Assembly (NCBI RefSeq): GCF_900215315.1
Contig: NZ_OBEB01000007.1
Location: 211,545-275,544 of the forward strand
From: Arsukibacterium tuosuense
GTDB lineage: Bacteria > Pseudomonadota > Gammaproteobacteria > Enterobacterales > Alteromonadaceae
Direction of reading: 5' to 3'
DNA: 64,000 nucleotides
In this document: in pieces, positions 48,343 through 58,611 of the stretch
Numbering within the stretch: position 1 is the first letter of the stretch
How the letters are laid out: the number at the start of each line of letters is the position of its first letter
Notes under the pieces: generated by a model
Told to the model about the DNA's origin: nothing
The model's database searches: none
Seen by the model: the letters and a program-made list of their open reading frames with translations, nothing else
Translations under genes and position numbers: made by a program

Positions 48343-50199
48343 ATGGCGTTATTACAGATTGCAGAGCCCGGCCAGAGTGCTGCGCCCCATCAACATAAAC
48401 TGGCTGCCGGTATCGATTTAGGCACTACTAATTCATTGGTTGCCGCGGTTCGCAGCGGTCAGGCTAACACCCTGCACAATGCTGCCGGCGTTGACATGAT
48501 CCCCTCAGTAGTGCGATACGGCCCGGATAAAACCGAAGTAGGACAAGATGCTGTCGCCGCCGCAGCGGCAGACGCCAGCAATACTATTTTTTCTATAAAG
48601 CGGCTAATGGGTAAAGGCTATGCTGAAACCCAGCCTCTGGCTGAGTTATTACCTTATCAGTTAGTTGACCAGGGCGGGCTGGCTGCCGTGGCAACTCGTG
48701 AAGGGGTGAAAAACCCGGTTGAGGTGTCAGCTGAAATTCTGGCCACCCTGGCCGATACGGCCAGTCAGGTACTGGGTGGCGAGTTAAATGGCGTGGTAAT
48801 TACCGTGCCAGCATATTTTGATGATGCTCAGCGTCAGGCCACTAAAGATGCCGCCAGGCTGGCGGGTTTAAATGTGCTGCGCTTATTAAATGAACCGACC
48901 GCTGCTGCCCTGGCCTATGGCCTCGATTCTGGTCAGGATGGGGTGATTGCCGTTTACGATTTAGGCGGTGGCACCTTTGACATTTCTATTTTACGGTTAA
49001 AGCGTGGCGTGTTTGAAGTCCTGGCAACCGGTGGTGATTCTGCGCTGGGCGGCGATGACTTTGACCAGGCTATTGTCGGTTGGTTACAGCAGCATAGCGG
49101 CCAGCAGCAGTTAAGCCATACCGGCCGGCGCCAATATTTGACTGCAGCCCGTAAGCTGAAAGAGCAGTTAACCGACAACGATACGGCTGATTATTCCTTT
49201 GTCGCTGATGAGCAGAGGCTTGCAGGCACGCTTAGCCGGGCTGAATTTGAACAACTGTGCGCTGCCCTGGTTAAAAAAACCATTCGTAGCTGCCGCCAGG
49301 TATTACGCGATGCCGATTTAACCCCGGACGAAGTGGCGCAAGTGGTGATGGTTGGGGGCTCTACCCGGGTGCCCTTGGTGCGCAGTCAGGTCGGCCAGTT
49401 TTTTGCTACTGAGCCATTAACCTCAATTGACCCGGATAAAGTGGTCGCGCTGGGTGCAGCTATCCAGGCCAATGTGCTGGTAGGTAATAAAGCTGAGCAT
49501 GAAACCTTGCTGTTAGATGTTATTCCGTTGTCTCTAGGCCTGGAAACCATGGGCGGCCTGACCGAAAAAGTTATTCCGCGCAATACCGTTATTCCGGTGG
49601 CCCGCGCTCAGGAATTTACCACCTTTAAAGATGGCCAGACCGCCATGGCCATTCATGTGCTGCAAGGCGAGCGTGAACTGGTTGAAGACTGCCGCTCGCT
49701 TGCCCGCTTTGAGCTGCGCGGTATTCCACCGATGCCAGCTGGTGGTGCTCATATTAAGGTAACTTTTCAGGTTGATGCCGATGGCCTGCTTAATGTCAGT
49801 GCCGAAGAAAAATCGACCGGTGTCGCCGCAGGTATTCAGGTTAAGCCATCCTACGGTTTAACTGACGAACAGGTAGCCGGTATGATCAGTGGCTCAATGC
49901 AACACGCCCGTGAGGATATGCAGCGGCGTTTATTACGTGAGCAGCAGGTCGAGGCTGACCGGGTGCTGGAAGCAGTCAGCGCCGCGCTGCAACATGACGG
50001 TACGCTGCTGAATGAGCAGGAACTGACAGAAATTAAAACGGCACTGGCCACCTTAGCGCAAGTGCGACAGCAGGACGACACGGCAGCCATTAAAGCCGCC
50101 ATCGAACATACCAATACTTTAACAGATGACTTTGCTGCCCGGCGTATGGATAAATCAATCCGGCAGGCCCTGCAGGGCCATAAAGTTGACGAGGTTTAA
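48343..50199 (+). CDS. hscA: Hsp70-class chaperone HscA
   Basis: HscA is the Hsp70 relative that helps release Fe-S clusters from IscU. The 618 residues (E. coli 616) include the nucleotide-binding domain (about 20-385), with [42 protein letters not shown] and [14 protein letters not shown]. The substrate-binding domain follows (about 390-618), with [20 protein letters not shown]. It lies between hscB and fdx, two bases before the latter. Confidence 0.97.
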   Translation: MALLQIAEPGQSAAPHQHKLAAGIDLGTTNSLVAAVRSGQANTLHNAAGVDMIPSVVRYGPDKTEVGQDAVAAAAADASNTIFSIKRLMGKGYAETQPLAELLPYQLVDQGGLAAVATREGVKNPVEVSAEILATLADTASQVLGGELNGVVITVPAYFDDAQRQATKDAARLAGLNVLRLLNEPTAAALAYGLDSGQDGVIAVYDLGGGTFDISILRLKRGVFEVLATGGDSALGGDDFDQAIVGWLQQHSGQQQLSHTGRRQYLTAARKLKEQLTDNDTADYSFVADEQRLAGTLSRAEFEQLCAALVKKTIRSCRQVLRDADLTPDEVAQVVMVGGSTRVPLVRSQVGQFFATEPLTSIDPDKVVALGAAIQANVLVGNKAEHETLLLDVIPLSLGLETMGGLTEKVIPRNTVIPVARAQEFTTFKDGQTAMAIHVLQGERELVEDCRSLARFELRGIPPMPAGGAHIKVTFQVDADGLLNVSAEEKSTGVAAGIQVKPSYGLTDEQVAGMISGSMQHAREDMQRRLLREQQVEADRVLEAVSAALQHDGTLLNEQELTEIKTALATLAQVRQQDDTAAIKAAIEHTNTLTDDFAARRMDKSIRQALQGHKVDEV

Positions 50200-50201
50200 T
50201 C

Positions 50202-50540
50202 ATGCCAAAGATCGTATTTTTACCCCATGCTGAATTGTGTCCAGAAGGCGCCGCACTCGATGCGAATACCGGCGACACTGTGCTGGATGTAGCATTGAAA
50301 AATGGCATCGCCATCGAGCATGCCTGTGAGAAATCCTGTGCCTGTACCACCTGCCATGTCATTGTCCGCGAAGGCTTTTACTCACTGAACGAAAGTGATG
50401 AGCTGGAAGACGATATGCTGGATAAAGCCTGGGGGCTGGAACCGGAATCGCGTCTGGGCTGTCAGGCACGGATTGCCGATGAGGATCTGGTAGTGGAAAT
50501 CCCGAAATATACCGTCAATATGGTTAGTGAAGGCCACTAG
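50202..50540 (+). CDS. fdx: [2Fe-2S] ferredoxin of the isc operon
   Basis: Fdx supplies electrons for cluster assembly by the Isc machinery. The 112 residues (E. coli 111) are an adrenodoxin-type ferredoxin. The cluster ligands are C42, C48, C51 and C87, and an additional C46 is present as in E. coli (CEKSCACTTCH). It ends the isc operon. The gene iscX, which often follows, does not fit in the 91 bases before ndk. Confidence 0.97.
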   Translation: MPKIVFLPHAELCPEGAALDANTGDTVLDVALKNGIAIEHACEKSCACTTCHVIVREGFYSLNESDELEDDMLDKAWGLEPESRLGCQARIADEDLVVEIPKYTVNMVSEGH

Positions 50541-50582
50541 TCTGAAATATCTGCCACTGTAGGTTTTTTCCGGCAATTAGCG

Positions 50583-50588
50583 TATAAT
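50583..50588 (+). promoter_or_regulatory. Probable -10 element of ndk
   Basis: A perfect TATAAT lies 43 bases before the ndk start. No clear -35 is seen at standard spacing, so this is a partial promoter call. Confidence 0.4.
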
Positions 50589-50631
50589 TTGCCGCGTTAA
50601 AATTTTAACCCTTTAATGACAGGAGCCTGAC

Positions 50632-51063
50632 ATGGCCTTAGAACGTACTTTTTCAATTGTTAAACCGGATGCAGTAGCCAAGAACCTGATCGGTGCTATT
50701 TACCACCGTTTTGAATCTGCCGGTCTGCGGATTGTTGCCTCTAAAATGCTACACTTAAGCCAGGAACAAGCTGAAGGTTTCTATGGCGAGCACAAAGAGC
50801 GTCCGTTCTTCAACGCGTTGGTAAGCTTTATGACGTCTGGTCCGGTTATGGTTCAGGTATTAGAGGGTGAAGATGCTGTGCGGAAAAACCGCGAAATCAT
50901 GGGTGCCACTAACCCAAAAGATGCATTAGCCGGCACCTTACGTGCTGACTATGCTGACAGCATTGATGAAAACGCGGTGCACGGCTCTGATGCAGCAGCA
51001 TCTGCTGCCCGTGAAATTGCATTTTTCTTCACTGAAGCTGAGCTGTGCAGCCGTACCCGTTAA
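50632..51063 (+). CDS. ndk: Nucleoside diphosphate kinase
   Basis: Ndk balances nucleoside triphosphate pools by transferring phosphate through a histidine intermediate. The 143 residues equal the E. coli length. The phosphorylated histidine is H117 in NAVHGSDA, K11 lies in IVKPDAV, and the nucleotide loop includes [18 protein letters not shown]. An ACAGGAGCCTGAC ribosome site precedes the ATG. A terminator follows 20 bases after the stop. Confidence 0.98.
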   Translation: MALERTFSIVKPDAVAKNLIGAIYHRFESAGLRIVASKMLHLSQEQAEGFYGEHKERPFFNALVSFMTSGPVMVQVLEGEDAVRKNREIMGATNPKDALAGTLRADYADSIDENAVHGSDAAASAAREIAFFFTEAELCSRTR

Positions 51064-51085
51064 TTCGGAAAAGTGTTGGCTGAAG

Positions 51086-51110
51086 GAAAGGGGCGTCAGC
51101 CCCTTTTCTG
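51086..51110 (+). terminator. Rho-independent terminator after ndk
   Basis: An 8-bp stem (AAAGGGGC, 51087-51094; GCCCCTTT, 51099-51106) with a GTCA loop continues into T and CTG. The stem can extend by one G-T pair. Confidence 0.85.
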
Positions 51111-51114
51111 CCTT

Positions 51115-51254
51115 TATCCGTCGTATTTCAAAATGCACGGGTGTTGGCTACGCCCGTTAACTGGTTCGCCAGTCCGACCCAATCACTTAGTAGTGCTAAG
51201 TTCATGGGGATTCACGGTCTAGCCGCCTACGTCCATTTCGAAATCCTTTGGATA
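51115..51254. repeat. 140-bp palindromic element with terminal inverted repeats (MITE-like)
   Basis: The ends form 25-bp imperfect inverted repeats (51115-51139 and 51230-51254, 19 of 25 matching, both ending in TATCC). Three small hairpins follow in a row: 51137-51157 (7 bp with one G-T pair), 51060-type stem ACTGG-TTCG-CCAGT at 51160-51173, and ACTTAG-TAGTG-CTAAGT at 51185-51201. It contains no open reading frame. Its wording resembles intergenic repeats I recall from marine gammaproteobacteria, but only one copy is in the window. A transcribed small RNA is the alternative. Confidence 0.6.
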
Positions 51255-51308
51255 TATTAAAGTCGTAAAAATGAGTTATTGATAGATGTCAGCAGGAGTC
51301 ATCAGGGT

Positions 51309-52436
51309 ATGAACAAGCCGGTAAACCAGGTAAATTTGTTAGATTTTACCCGTGCTCAAATGCAGGAATTTTTTGTGTCTATTGGTGAAAAACCATTTCG
51401 GGCCGATCAGGTGATGAAGTGGATTTATCATTTCTGCGTTGATGACTTCGACAAAATGACCAATATCAATAAAGCATTGCGTGACAAACTAAAAACGCTG
51501 GCAGTTATTGCCGCGCCTGTCGTGGTAACCCGGCAGGACAGCACTGACGGCACTATTAAGTTTGTGATGGGCCTCGCCGGTGGTCAGGAAGTGGAAACCG
51601 TCTGGATCCCTGAAAAAGATCGGCGCACCTTGTGTGTCTCCTCCCAGGTAGGCTGTGCGCTGGACTGTACTTTTTGTTCTACCGCGCAGCAGGGTTTTAA
51701 CCGTAATCTCAGCGTCAGTGAAATTATTGGTCAGGTGTGGCGTGTTGCCCAGATTATTGGCAGTTACGGCGATACCGGCGAAAAGCCGGTTACAAATGTG
51801 GTGATGATGGGCATGGGCGAGCCGTTGTTAAACCTGAATAACGTGGTGCCGGCAATGGAGCTGATGCTGGAAGATTATGGTTTTGGCCTGTCAAAACGTC
51901 GGGTTACCTTAAGTACCTCTGGCGTGGTGCCAGCGCTCGACCTGTTGCGTGAGCGGATTGATGTGGCGTTGGCTATTTCATTACATGCACCAAATAATGC
52001 CTTACGTGATGAACTGGTGCCGGTTAATAAAAAATATCCGATGGAGCAATTTTTAGCGGCCTCGCGTCGTTATGTCGAGAACTCTAAGGCCAATGATAAG
52101 GTCACAGTAGAGTATGTTATGCTCGATGGTATCAACGACAGCATGGAACAGGCGCATGAGTTAGCGCAGGCATTGCAAGATACGCCGGCAAAGATTAATC
52201 TTATCCCCTTTAATCCGTATCCGGGGTCGCCCTATAAAAGGTCGAGCAACTCGCGGATTGACCGTTTTAACAAGGTGTTACAACAACACGGTTTTACTGT
52301 TATGGTACGGAAAACCCGGGGCGATGATATCGATGCCGCCTGTGGCCAGCTGGTAGGCGATGTGATAGATCGAACCAAGAGACTGATAAAGAAGCAGCAG
52401 AAAGGCCAGCCTATTCTGGTTAAAACGCTGCCGTAA
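51309..52436 (+). CDS. rlmN: 23S rRNA/tRNA adenine-C2 methyltransferase RlmN
   Basis: RlmN is a radical-SAM enzyme that methylates A2503 of 23S rRNA and A37 of some tRNAs. The 375 residues (E. coli 384) carry the cluster motif C116-x3-C120-x2-C123 (CALDCTFC), [19 protein letters not shown] and the catalytic-cysteine region [14 protein letters not shown] near the C-terminus. I chose the ATG at 51309; an in-frame TTG 30 bases upstream is less likely. It follows the repeat-like element and leads into pilF. Confidence 0.96.
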   Translation: MNKPVNQVNLLDFTRAQMQEFFVSIGEKPFRADQVMKWIYHFCVDDFDKMTNINKALRDKLKTLAVIAAPVVVTRQDSTDGTIKFVMGLAGGQEVETVWIPEKDRRTLCVSSQVGCALDCTFCSTAQQGFNRNLSVSEIIGQVWRVAQIIGSYGDTGEKPVTNVVMMGMGEPLLNLNNVVPAMELMLEDYGFGLSKRRVTLSTSGVVPALDLLRERIDVALAISLHAPNNALRDELVPVNKKYPMEQFLAASRRYVENSKANDKVTVEYVMLDGINDSMEQAHELAQALQDTPAKINLIPFNPYPGSPYKRSSNSRIDRFNKVLQQHGFTVMVRKTRGDDIDAACGQLVGDVIDRTKRLIKKQQKGQPILVKTLP

Positions 52437-52451
52437 CCCAAGGGATGACCA

Positions 52452-54476
52452 GTGGTAATGCAGAAATTTTCGGTAGGGCTTGCACTCTGTATGTCGTTAA
52501 CCCTGACAGCGTGTGTATCACAAAGTAGTTATGTCGGATCTGACCGCCAGGTTGGTGAGCGAACGCTTGATAACAGTGAAGCTGCCCGTACCCGAATTTC
52601 TCTGGGCTTAAATTATTTGCGTCGGGGCGATACCACGCAGGCTAAATACAATTTAGAGCGTGCCAAAGCGTTTGCGCCCGACTTGCCTGAAGTGTACAAC
52701 GCCCTGGCGTTTTACTATCAGAGTGTTGGCGAGCAGGTTCAGGCCGAAGAAGCCTATAAACAAGCACTCGATAAAGACAGCAATAATGCGGATGCCTACA
52801 ACAACTATGGTGCGTTTTTGTGTCAGGTTGGCAAGTACGATGAAGCAGAAGAGCTGCTGTTAAAAGCGATTTCACGGCCGGGTTATATCCGGGTAGCTGA
52901 AAGCTATGAAAACCTGGCACTGTGTCAGCTGGACCAGCAGGGCTTCAGCAAAGCCAAAACCTTTCTTGAATCTTCAGTATCGCACAATGGCACCCGCATC
53001 AGCTCATTGATTAACTTAGCCGCATTAAATTATGCGATGGGCGACAATGTTGGTGCTAAAACATCATTGCAAAAAATCCAGCGTTTAGGCCGGGTGTCAG
53101 CGCGCAGTACTTTGCTTAATTATCTGGTGGCAGAAAAGCAGGGTGATGTCAGCACCATGAAACATGCTGAGCAATTATTGCTAACCTTGTATATCGATAC
53201 ACCAGAAGCCCGCTTACTGTTGCAGCAACGTTTGCTGGAAAGTGAATTTGAACAATTACGTGAGCAATACAAATTAAGCCTGATGGCCAATATTGTGATG
53301 CTAGACGGTGCTGCATCAGAGGTGGTAACCAGCGCCCCAGTCGCTAACCCCAGATTAAGAGTGGTAAGACGTAAAACAGCAGAACCTGCAGAACCGGTAG
53401 TTCGTGAACCGGACCCGGCTGCACAAGCATTATCGCAAGCCACAGAGCAACAAACTGAAAGTGACCAGCAAACATCAGAAAGTGCGGCAACCAGTGCAAG
53501 TTCGGCCAGTTCGGTAAGCAGCCAGGCGATTGCCGGCGCCCTAAGCAGCCAGCAACCCACAGAAGACGAAGCGGCAGAGAAAGCTCTGGCACAGCGCCAA
53601 CAAGCAGAGCAGCAAGCTGCAACCCAAAAGGCTGCGGCCGAAGCACTGGTTGCCCGGCAACTTGCAGAGCAGCAGGCAGCTGAGCAACAAGCGGCAGCTG
53701 ATGCATTGGCGGCCAAAGAATTAGCTGAGCAACAAGCCGCAGCAGATGCACTGGCTGCTCAAGAATTAGCTGCACAACAGGCGACAGAGCAACAGGCAGC
53801 AGATAACCAGCCTGCACAGCAGCAAGCCGCTGAGCAACAGGCTGAGCAGGATGCCGCCAGTCAGCTGGTTTTAGCGGCGACGCCGCCGCTAAGTCTGCCG
53901 GCTGAAACCGTATTAACTGAATCCGCTCCAACTCAGACCGTTGAAACTGGTGAAAACGCCAGTGAAATTAAAAATGAGACTGAAAGTGAAAGCCCGTCTG
54001 AAATTGCTACAGTAAGCCAGCCTGCAGCCCAATCTGAAGCGCAGCCTGAGCAAGTGGCAACAGCAGCGCAACTGAGCGACGAGCCGGCAACCTTTCATGT
54101 GGTACAAGAGGGCGAGTCACTGTATGCCATTTCGGTGGCGCATAACATCAGGCTGGCCAGGCTGATGCAGTGGAACCAGCTGACTCCGGAATCAGTTATT
54201 AAAACAGGCCAGAGGATCTGGTTAGCTGAAGTTGACGAAGAACAGTTACAGCAACAGCAACCGCAAACAGTTGCAAGACTTACAGAGTACAATGAGCCCA
54301 TTGATGCCTCTGAGCCTTACCATCAGGTAGCAGCAGGAGAAACCATGTTTGGTATTTCCTATCGCTATAATATCCGGCTGGAGCGCTTTATGGCCTGGAA
54401 TAACCTCACCGAGCAAAGTAAGTTGCAGGTGGGCCAACAGGTTCTGGTTATCGACCCGGCCCGCATTGAACCATGA
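52452..54476 (+). CDS. pilF: Type IV pilus stability protein PilF with Gln/Ala-rich region and two LysM domains
   Basis: The N-terminal part is the PilF/PilW outer-membrane lipoprotein that helps PilQ multimerise: lipobox LTAC (C21) and TPR repeats over about 45-280 (ARTRISLGLNYLRRGDTTQA, DAYNNYGAFLCQVGKYDEA). Usual PilF proteins are about 250 residues; this one has 674. It continues with a Gln/Ala/Glu-rich, probably coiled or disordered stretch (about 320-480), an acidic linker, and two C-terminal LysM peptidoglycan-binding domains (about 547-593 and 622-670). The frame is uninterrupted. A GTG start at 52452 has AGGG seven bases upstream; an ATG two codons later is possible. It overlaps rodZ by four bases. 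Confidence 0.9.
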   Translation: MVMQKFSVGLALCMSLTLTACVSQSSYVGSDRQVGERTLDNSEAARTRISLGLNYLRRGDTTQAKYNLERAKAFAPDLPEVYNALAFYYQSVGEQVQAEEAYKQALDKDSNNADAYNNYGAFLCQVGKYDEAEELLLKAISRPGYIRVAESYENLALCQLDQQGFSKAKTFLESSVSHNGTRISSLINLAALNYAMGDNVGAKTSLQKIQRLGRVSARSTLLNYLVAEKQGDVSTMKHAEQLLLTLYIDTPEARLLLQQRLLESEFEQLREQYKLSLMANIVMLDGAASEVVTSAPVANPRLRVVRRKTAEPAEPVVREPDPAAQALSQATEQQTESDQQTSESAATSASSASSVSSQAIAGALSSQQPTEDEAAEKALAQRQQAEQQAATQKAAAEALVARQLAEQQAAEQQAAADALAAKELAEQQAAADALAAQELAAQQATEQQAADNQPAQQQAAEQQAEQDAASQLVLAATPPLSLPAETVLTESAPTQTVETGENASEIKNETESESPSEIATVSQPAAQSEAQPEQVATAAQLSDEPATFHVVQEGESLYAISVAHNIRLARLMQWNQLTPESVIKTGQRIWLAEVDEEQLQQQQPQTVARLTEYNEPIDASEPYHQVAAGETMFGISYRYNIRLERFMAWNNLTEQSKLQVGQQVLVIDPARIEP

Positions 54477-55396
54477 CCACCACAGAACCAACTGAGTTAT
54501 CAGAATCAACAGAGCCAACCGTGCTGACCGCCGGTCAGTTGCTCAGCCAGGCCAGAGAGCGACGCAAACTCAGTGTAGCTGAAGTTGCTCTGCAATTAAA
54601 TTTACGGGTTAATCTGGTGCAACAAATTGAAGCTGACCAACTGGACAGTTCGATGCTGGTCACCTTTGTGCGTGGTTATCTGCGGGCCTATGCCCGGCTG
54701 GTTAAGTTGCCGGAGAAACAGGTGCTGACGGCGTTCGAGCAACAAAATGTTGGCAGTGGCGACCCGGCGAAGCCGATGCGGACCTTCTCAAATCGCGCAG
54801 AGTTACAGGCAACTGAAAACCGCTTTATGTGGTTAACCTATGCCATAGGTTTTATTCTGATACTGATGCTGGTGTTGTGGTGGTGGCAAACGACAAGCCC
54901 TGGCGCTGACGGTGCACCAGGACAGCAGCCTGCTGCAGCTGCGCAGGTGGACAACGGTAGTGCAGCTCCAGCGATGGCTGGAAGTACTGTTAATGCAGGT
55001 GAAGCTGAAAGTACTATTGAAACTAAAAGTGCTGATAGCAGTAATGCTGAAACTGAACCAGCGGCTGTCAGCCTGCCTGATTTTATCGCCGCTGAAACTA
55101 TGCCCGAGCTGGCCAGCCAGATTGCAGCAGAGGCAGTAGCTTCACCTCAGCCTGATGTTATTATTATGGATTTCCAGGACAATTGCTGGATAGATGTGCT
55201 GGATGCTGACGGCAACCGTATTGCCTATGGTACTAAAGAAGCGGGTTACCAGATGATGGTGAGTGGTAAGGCCCCCTTCGTAGTCACTCTTGGCAACCCC
55301 AGTGTGGTGCGAATTACCCTGAATAACCAACCCTTTGATATGTCATCGCTGCCCGCAGGCAGAGTGGCTAAATTTACCCTGGCGGAACCCGACTAA
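54473..55396 (+). CDS. rodZ: Cytoskeletal shape protein RodZ
   Basis: RodZ is a bitopic inner-membrane protein that links MreB to the elongasome. The 307 residues (E. coli 337) have an N-terminal helix-turn-helix (about 19-85: [31 protein letters not shown]), one membrane helix (about 118-140), a Thr/Ser/Ala/Glu-rich periplasmic linker, and a C-terminal beta domain (about 225-305: [20 protein letters not shown]). It overlaps the pilF end by four bases, and ispG follows at once, the order known as pilF-rodZ-ispG. Confidence 0.94.
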   Translation: MTTTEPTELSESTEPTVLTAGQLLSQARERRKLSVAEVALQLNLRVNLVQQIEADQLDSSMLVTFVRGYLRAYARLVKLPEKQVLTAFEQQNVGSGDPAKPMRTFSNRAELQATENRFMWLTYAIGFILILMLVLWWWQTTSPGADGAPGQQPAAAAQVDNGSAAPAMAGSTVNAGEAESTIETKSADSSNAETEPAAVSLPDFIAAETMPELASQIAAEAVASPQPDVIIMDFQDNCWIDVLDADGNRIAYGTKEAGYQMMVSGKAPFVVTLGNPSVVRITLNNQPFDMSSLPAGRVAKFTLAEPD

Positions 55397-55398
55397 TC

Positions 55399-56511
55399 AT
55401 GTTTGCTGACAATCCTATTACCCGACGCCTGAGTACTCAAATTCATGTAGGTAGTGTTGCAATCGGTGGCGACGCCCCGATTGCGGTGCAATCGATGACC
55501 AACACCCGCACTACTGATGTTGCGGCGACCCTGGCACAAATTAAGGCGATTGCCGATGCCGGTGCTGATCTGGTCAGGGTATCGGTGCCTACCATGGAAG
55601 CGGCTGAAGCCTTTAAACTGATTAAACAGCAGGCAACCATTCCGCTGGTAGCGGATATTCATTTTGATTACCGGATAGCGTTAAAAGTGGCCGAATATGG
55701 TGCCGATTGTCTGCGGATTAACCCGGGTAATATTGGCCGCGAAGATCGGATCCGCGCCGTGGTCGACTGTGCCCGCGATCACAATATCCCGATCCGTATT
55801 GGGGTAAACGGTGGTTCATTAGAGGCTGATATTCAGGAAAAATATACCGAGCCAACCCCGGAAGCGTTAGTGGAATCGGCGATGCGTCATGTTGATATTC
55901 TGGATCGGCTGAATTTCGACCAATTTAAAGTCAGTGTCAAAGCGTCAGACGTGTTTCTGGCGGTAGGCGCTTACCGGTTGCTGGCCAAACAAATTAAGCA
56001 GCCACTGCATTTAGGCATTACCGAAGCCGGTGGCGCCCGCGCTGGCGCTGTTAAATCGGCCATCGGTTTGGGAATGCTGCTGGCAGAGGGTATTGGCGAT
56101 ACCCTGCGGATTTCGCTGGCGGCTGATCCGGTGGAAGAGGTCAAAGTGGCATTTGATATTCTTAAATCGCTGCGTATTCGCCAGCGCGGCATTAATTTTA
56201 TTGCCTGTCCCAGCTGCTCGCGCCAGGAGTTCGATGTGATCAAAACCATGAACGAACTGGAGCAACGGCTGGAAGATATTGTCGAGCCTTTAACCGTGTC
56301 AGTAATTGGCTGTGTAGTGAATGGCCCGGGCGAGGCGCTTATTTCCGATTTAGGCGTAGCAGGTGCTAACCGCAAAAGTGGCTTTTATTTAAATGGCCAG
56401 CGGCAGAAGCTGCGGCTGGACAACAACAACATCGCTGAGCAGTTGGAGCAGCAGGTGCGGCAGTATCTGGTCGCCCGTCAACAACTGATTGGCATAAAAC
56501 AACTGGATTAA
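55399..56511 (+). CDS. ispG: 4-hydroxy-3-methylbut-2-enyl diphosphate synthase IspG
   Basis: IspG (GcpE) is a [4Fe-4S] enzyme of the MEP isoprenoid pathway. The 370 residues (E. coli 372) contain the cluster ligands C270, C273, C305 and E312 ([10 protein letters not shown] and [10 protein letters not shown]), at the E. coli numbering. TIM-barrel motifs such as [10 protein letters not shown] and [13 protein letters not shown] are clear. It starts two bases after rodZ. Its need for Fe-S clusters fits the isc genes 5-10 kb upstream, though that is only a remark on context. Confidence 0.97.
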   Translation: MFADNPITRRLSTQIHVGSVAIGGDAPIAVQSMTNTRTTDVAATLAQIKAIADAGADLVRVSVPTMEAAEAFKLIKQQATIPLVADIHFDYRIALKVAEYGADCLRINPGNIGREDRIRAVVDCARDHNIPIRIGVNGGSLEADIQEKYTEPTPEALVESAMRHVDILDRLNFDQFKVSVKASDVFLAVGAYRLLAKQIKQPLHLGITEAGGARAGAVKSAIGLGMLLAEGIGDTLRISLAADPVEEVKVAFDILKSLRIRQRGINFIACPSCSRQEFDVIKTMNELEQRLEDIVEPLTVSVIGCVVNGPGEALISDLGVAGANRKSGFYLNGQRQKLRLDNNNIAEQLEQQVRQYLVARQQLIGIKQLD

Positions 56512-56587
56512 AATGGGAGCGGTTTGGTGTTATTACCAACACCTCTTATAATCAGCCGCTTTTTAGCATGGTAGTGAGAATTTAATT

Positions 56588-57865
56588 TTGGCAAAAAATA
56601 TTCAGGCAATACGCGGCATGAACGATTGCCTGCCGCAGGATACACCACTTTGGCAACATCTGGAGCAGGTATTGCGCAGTACAGTGGCCCGCTTTGGCTA
56701 TAGTGAAATCCGCTTTCCTATCGTCGAAATGACTGAGCTGTTTAAGCGTTCCATTGGTGAAGTAACGGATATCGTTGAAAAAGAAATGTATACCTTTGCC
56801 GATCGCAACGGTGACAGCCTGACCCTGCGTCCGGAAGGTACCGCTTGCTGTGTGCGGGCCGGCAACGAACATGGCCTGTTATATAACCAGGAACAACGGC
56901 TGTGGTATATGGGGCCGATGTTCCGGCATGAGCGGCCGCAAAAAGGCCGTTATCGTCAGTTTCACCAGTTCGGCCTGGAAGCTTTTGGCATTGCCAGCAG
57001 CGATATTGACGCTGAAGTAATCATGCTGACAGCTAATTTATGGCAGCAACTGGGGCTGGCACCTTATGTCAGCTTGCAATTAAATTCGCTGGGCTCAAAC
57101 GAAGCCCGGGCAGTATACCGCGACGCGCTGGTGGCCTATCTGGAACAGCACAAGTCACAGTTAGACGAAGACAGTCTGCGCCGGATGCACAGCAACCCGT
57201 TGCGGGTACTCGACAGCAAGAACCCGGCATTGGCTGAGGTATTAGCGGCTGCGCCGCAGCTATGTGACTATTTAGATGCCGATTCGGCAGAACATTTCAG
57301 CCAGTTAAAACGCCGCCTGGATGCTGCAGGCATTGCCTACACGGTAAACCCGACCCTGGTGCGTGGTCTTGATTATTACAACAAGACCGTTTTTGAGTGG
57401 GTCACTACTGAGCTGGGCGCCCAGGGCACCGTATGTGCTGGTGGTCGTTACGATGGTTTAGTCGAACAACTGGGCGGCAAAGCCACGCCGGCAGTGGGTT
57501 TTGCTCTGGGAATGGAGCGGCTGGTATTATTGCTGCAAACCCTGCAGCTGGTCAGCGTGCCTGAGGCCACAGCCGATATTTATATTATGCCAATGGGTGA
57601 AGCGGCGGAACTTGCTGCCATTGCGATTGCCGAACAGCTGCGTAGCGGGTTAGCGCCAAAACGTGTTATCTTGCACTGCGGCGGCGGCAACCTGAAAAAG
57701 CAAATGAAACGGGCCGACAAGTCTGGCGCTGAACTAGGGTTAATCATTGGTGCAGATGAACTGGAACGTGGTGAAATAACGCTGAAATGGCTGCGTCAGG
57801 ATAAACCACAACAAACGCTGGCACTGGCTGAATTGCCGCAATTACTGGCCAGCGTTGTTGAGTAA
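56588..57865 (+). CDS. hisS: Histidyl-tRNA synthetase
   Basis: HisS charges tRNA-His and is a class II synthetase. The 425 residues (E. coli 424) begin [12 protein letters not shown] as in E. coli, followed by motif 2 ([19 protein letters not shown]) and the histidine-specific [15 protein letters not shown] and [15 protein letters not shown]. The start is a TTG at 56588 with TGAGAA seven bases upstream; no ATG exists before residue 11. A C-terminal anticodon-binding domain covers about 330-425. Confidence 0.97.
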   Translation: MAKNIQAIRGMNDCLPQDTPLWQHLEQVLRSTVARFGYSEIRFPIVEMTELFKRSIGEVTDIVEKEMYTFADRNGDSLTLRPEGTACCVRAGNEHGLLYNQEQRLWYMGPMFRHERPQKGRYRQFHQFGLEAFGIASSDIDAEVIMLTANLWQQLGLAPYVSLQLNSLGSNEARAVYRDALVAYLEQHKSQLDEDSLRRMHSNPLRVLDSKNPALAEVLAAAPQLCDYLDADSAEHFSQLKRRLDAAGIAYTVNPTLVRGLDYYNKTVFEWVTTELGAQGTVCAGGRYDGLVEQLGGKATPAVGFALGMERLVLLLQTLQLVSVPEATADIYIMPMGEAAELAAIAIAEQLRSGLAPKRVILHCGGGNLKKQMKRADKSGAELGLIIGADELERGEITLKWLRQDKPQQTLALAELPQLLASVVE

Positions 57866-57969
57866 AACAGTTTTACAAACAGTAAACAGTGCTGGCCGCA
57901 GACAGCCGTTATCAAGCGGGAATCAGCCGGTACTTAACCAGATAAGCAGGATATTACGGAGTAGTAACA

Positions 57970-58599
57970 TTGGAAATTTACAGCAGCGAAGAACAACAGG
58001 TTGAAGCTATTAAACGCTTTTGGAATAGCTACGGCAAAGCGATTTTAGGCGGCGTGGTTATTGGTTTGGCAGGACTTTACGGTTGGCGCTATTTTCAGGC
58101 AGAGCAACGCAGCCAGGCAGAGCAAGTTTCAACCGAGTACAGCCAGTTGCTGGAACAGCAGCAAACGGAAGGCAGCGATTGGTTAGCCAGTGCCAAAGGC
58201 TTTATTGATGCCAAAGGTGACACCAGCTATGCAGTATTTGCTGCCTTACTGGCGGCCCGTGAAGCAATTGACAGCCAACAACTTGCGGTTGCTGCTGAGC
58301 ACTTAAGTTGGGTAGTAAATAACGCTGCCGATGCTCCGGTACAAGCTATTGCCCAGTTGCGGCTGGCCCGGGTACAACGTGAGCAGGGTAACTATGCTGA
58401 TGCGCTGGCGACCTTGCAGCTGCCGGTACCGGCAAGTTTTGTTGGCCAGCAGGCTGAATTAAAAGGCGATGTATTGCAGTTGACCGGCGAGTTAGCGCAG
58501 GCAAAAGCAGCGTATCAGCAAGCATTGGCCAGTAGCGAGCAAACCCGGCCACTTTTACAGGTAAAACTGGATGAATTGGCACATATTACAGCCAGTTAA
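57970..58599 (+). CDS. yfgM: YfgM-family ancillary periplasmic chaperone
   Basis: YfgM is an inner-membrane protein with a periplasmic TPR domain that associates with PpiD and the SecYEG translocon. The 209 residues (E. coli 206) have a cytoplasmic N-terminus (EIYSSEEQQVEAIKRFWNSYG), a membrane helix at about 25-43, and a TPR-like periplasmic part. The start is a TTG at 57970 with GGAG eight bases upstream. It lies in the conserved hisS-yfgM-bamB-der order, 12 bases before bamB. Confidence 0.92.
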   Translation: MEIYSSEEQQVEAIKRFWNSYGKAILGGVVIGLAGLYGWRYFQAEQRSQAEQVSTEYSQLLEQQQTEGSDWLASAKGFIDAKGDTSYAVFAALLAAREAIDSQQLAVAAEHLSWVVNNAADAPVQAIAQLRLARVQREQGNYADALATLQLPVPASFVGQQAELKGDVLQLTGELAQAKAAYQQALASSEQTRPLLQVKLDELAHITAS

Positions 58600-58611
58600 T
58601 AAGGGGTAGGC

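Noticed and set aside
53120..53931. Long minus-strand open frames opposite pilF
   Set aside because: They mirror the Gln/Ala-rich codons of pilF (runs of Cys/Ala/Ser or Leu/Gln/Pro) and are composition artefacts.
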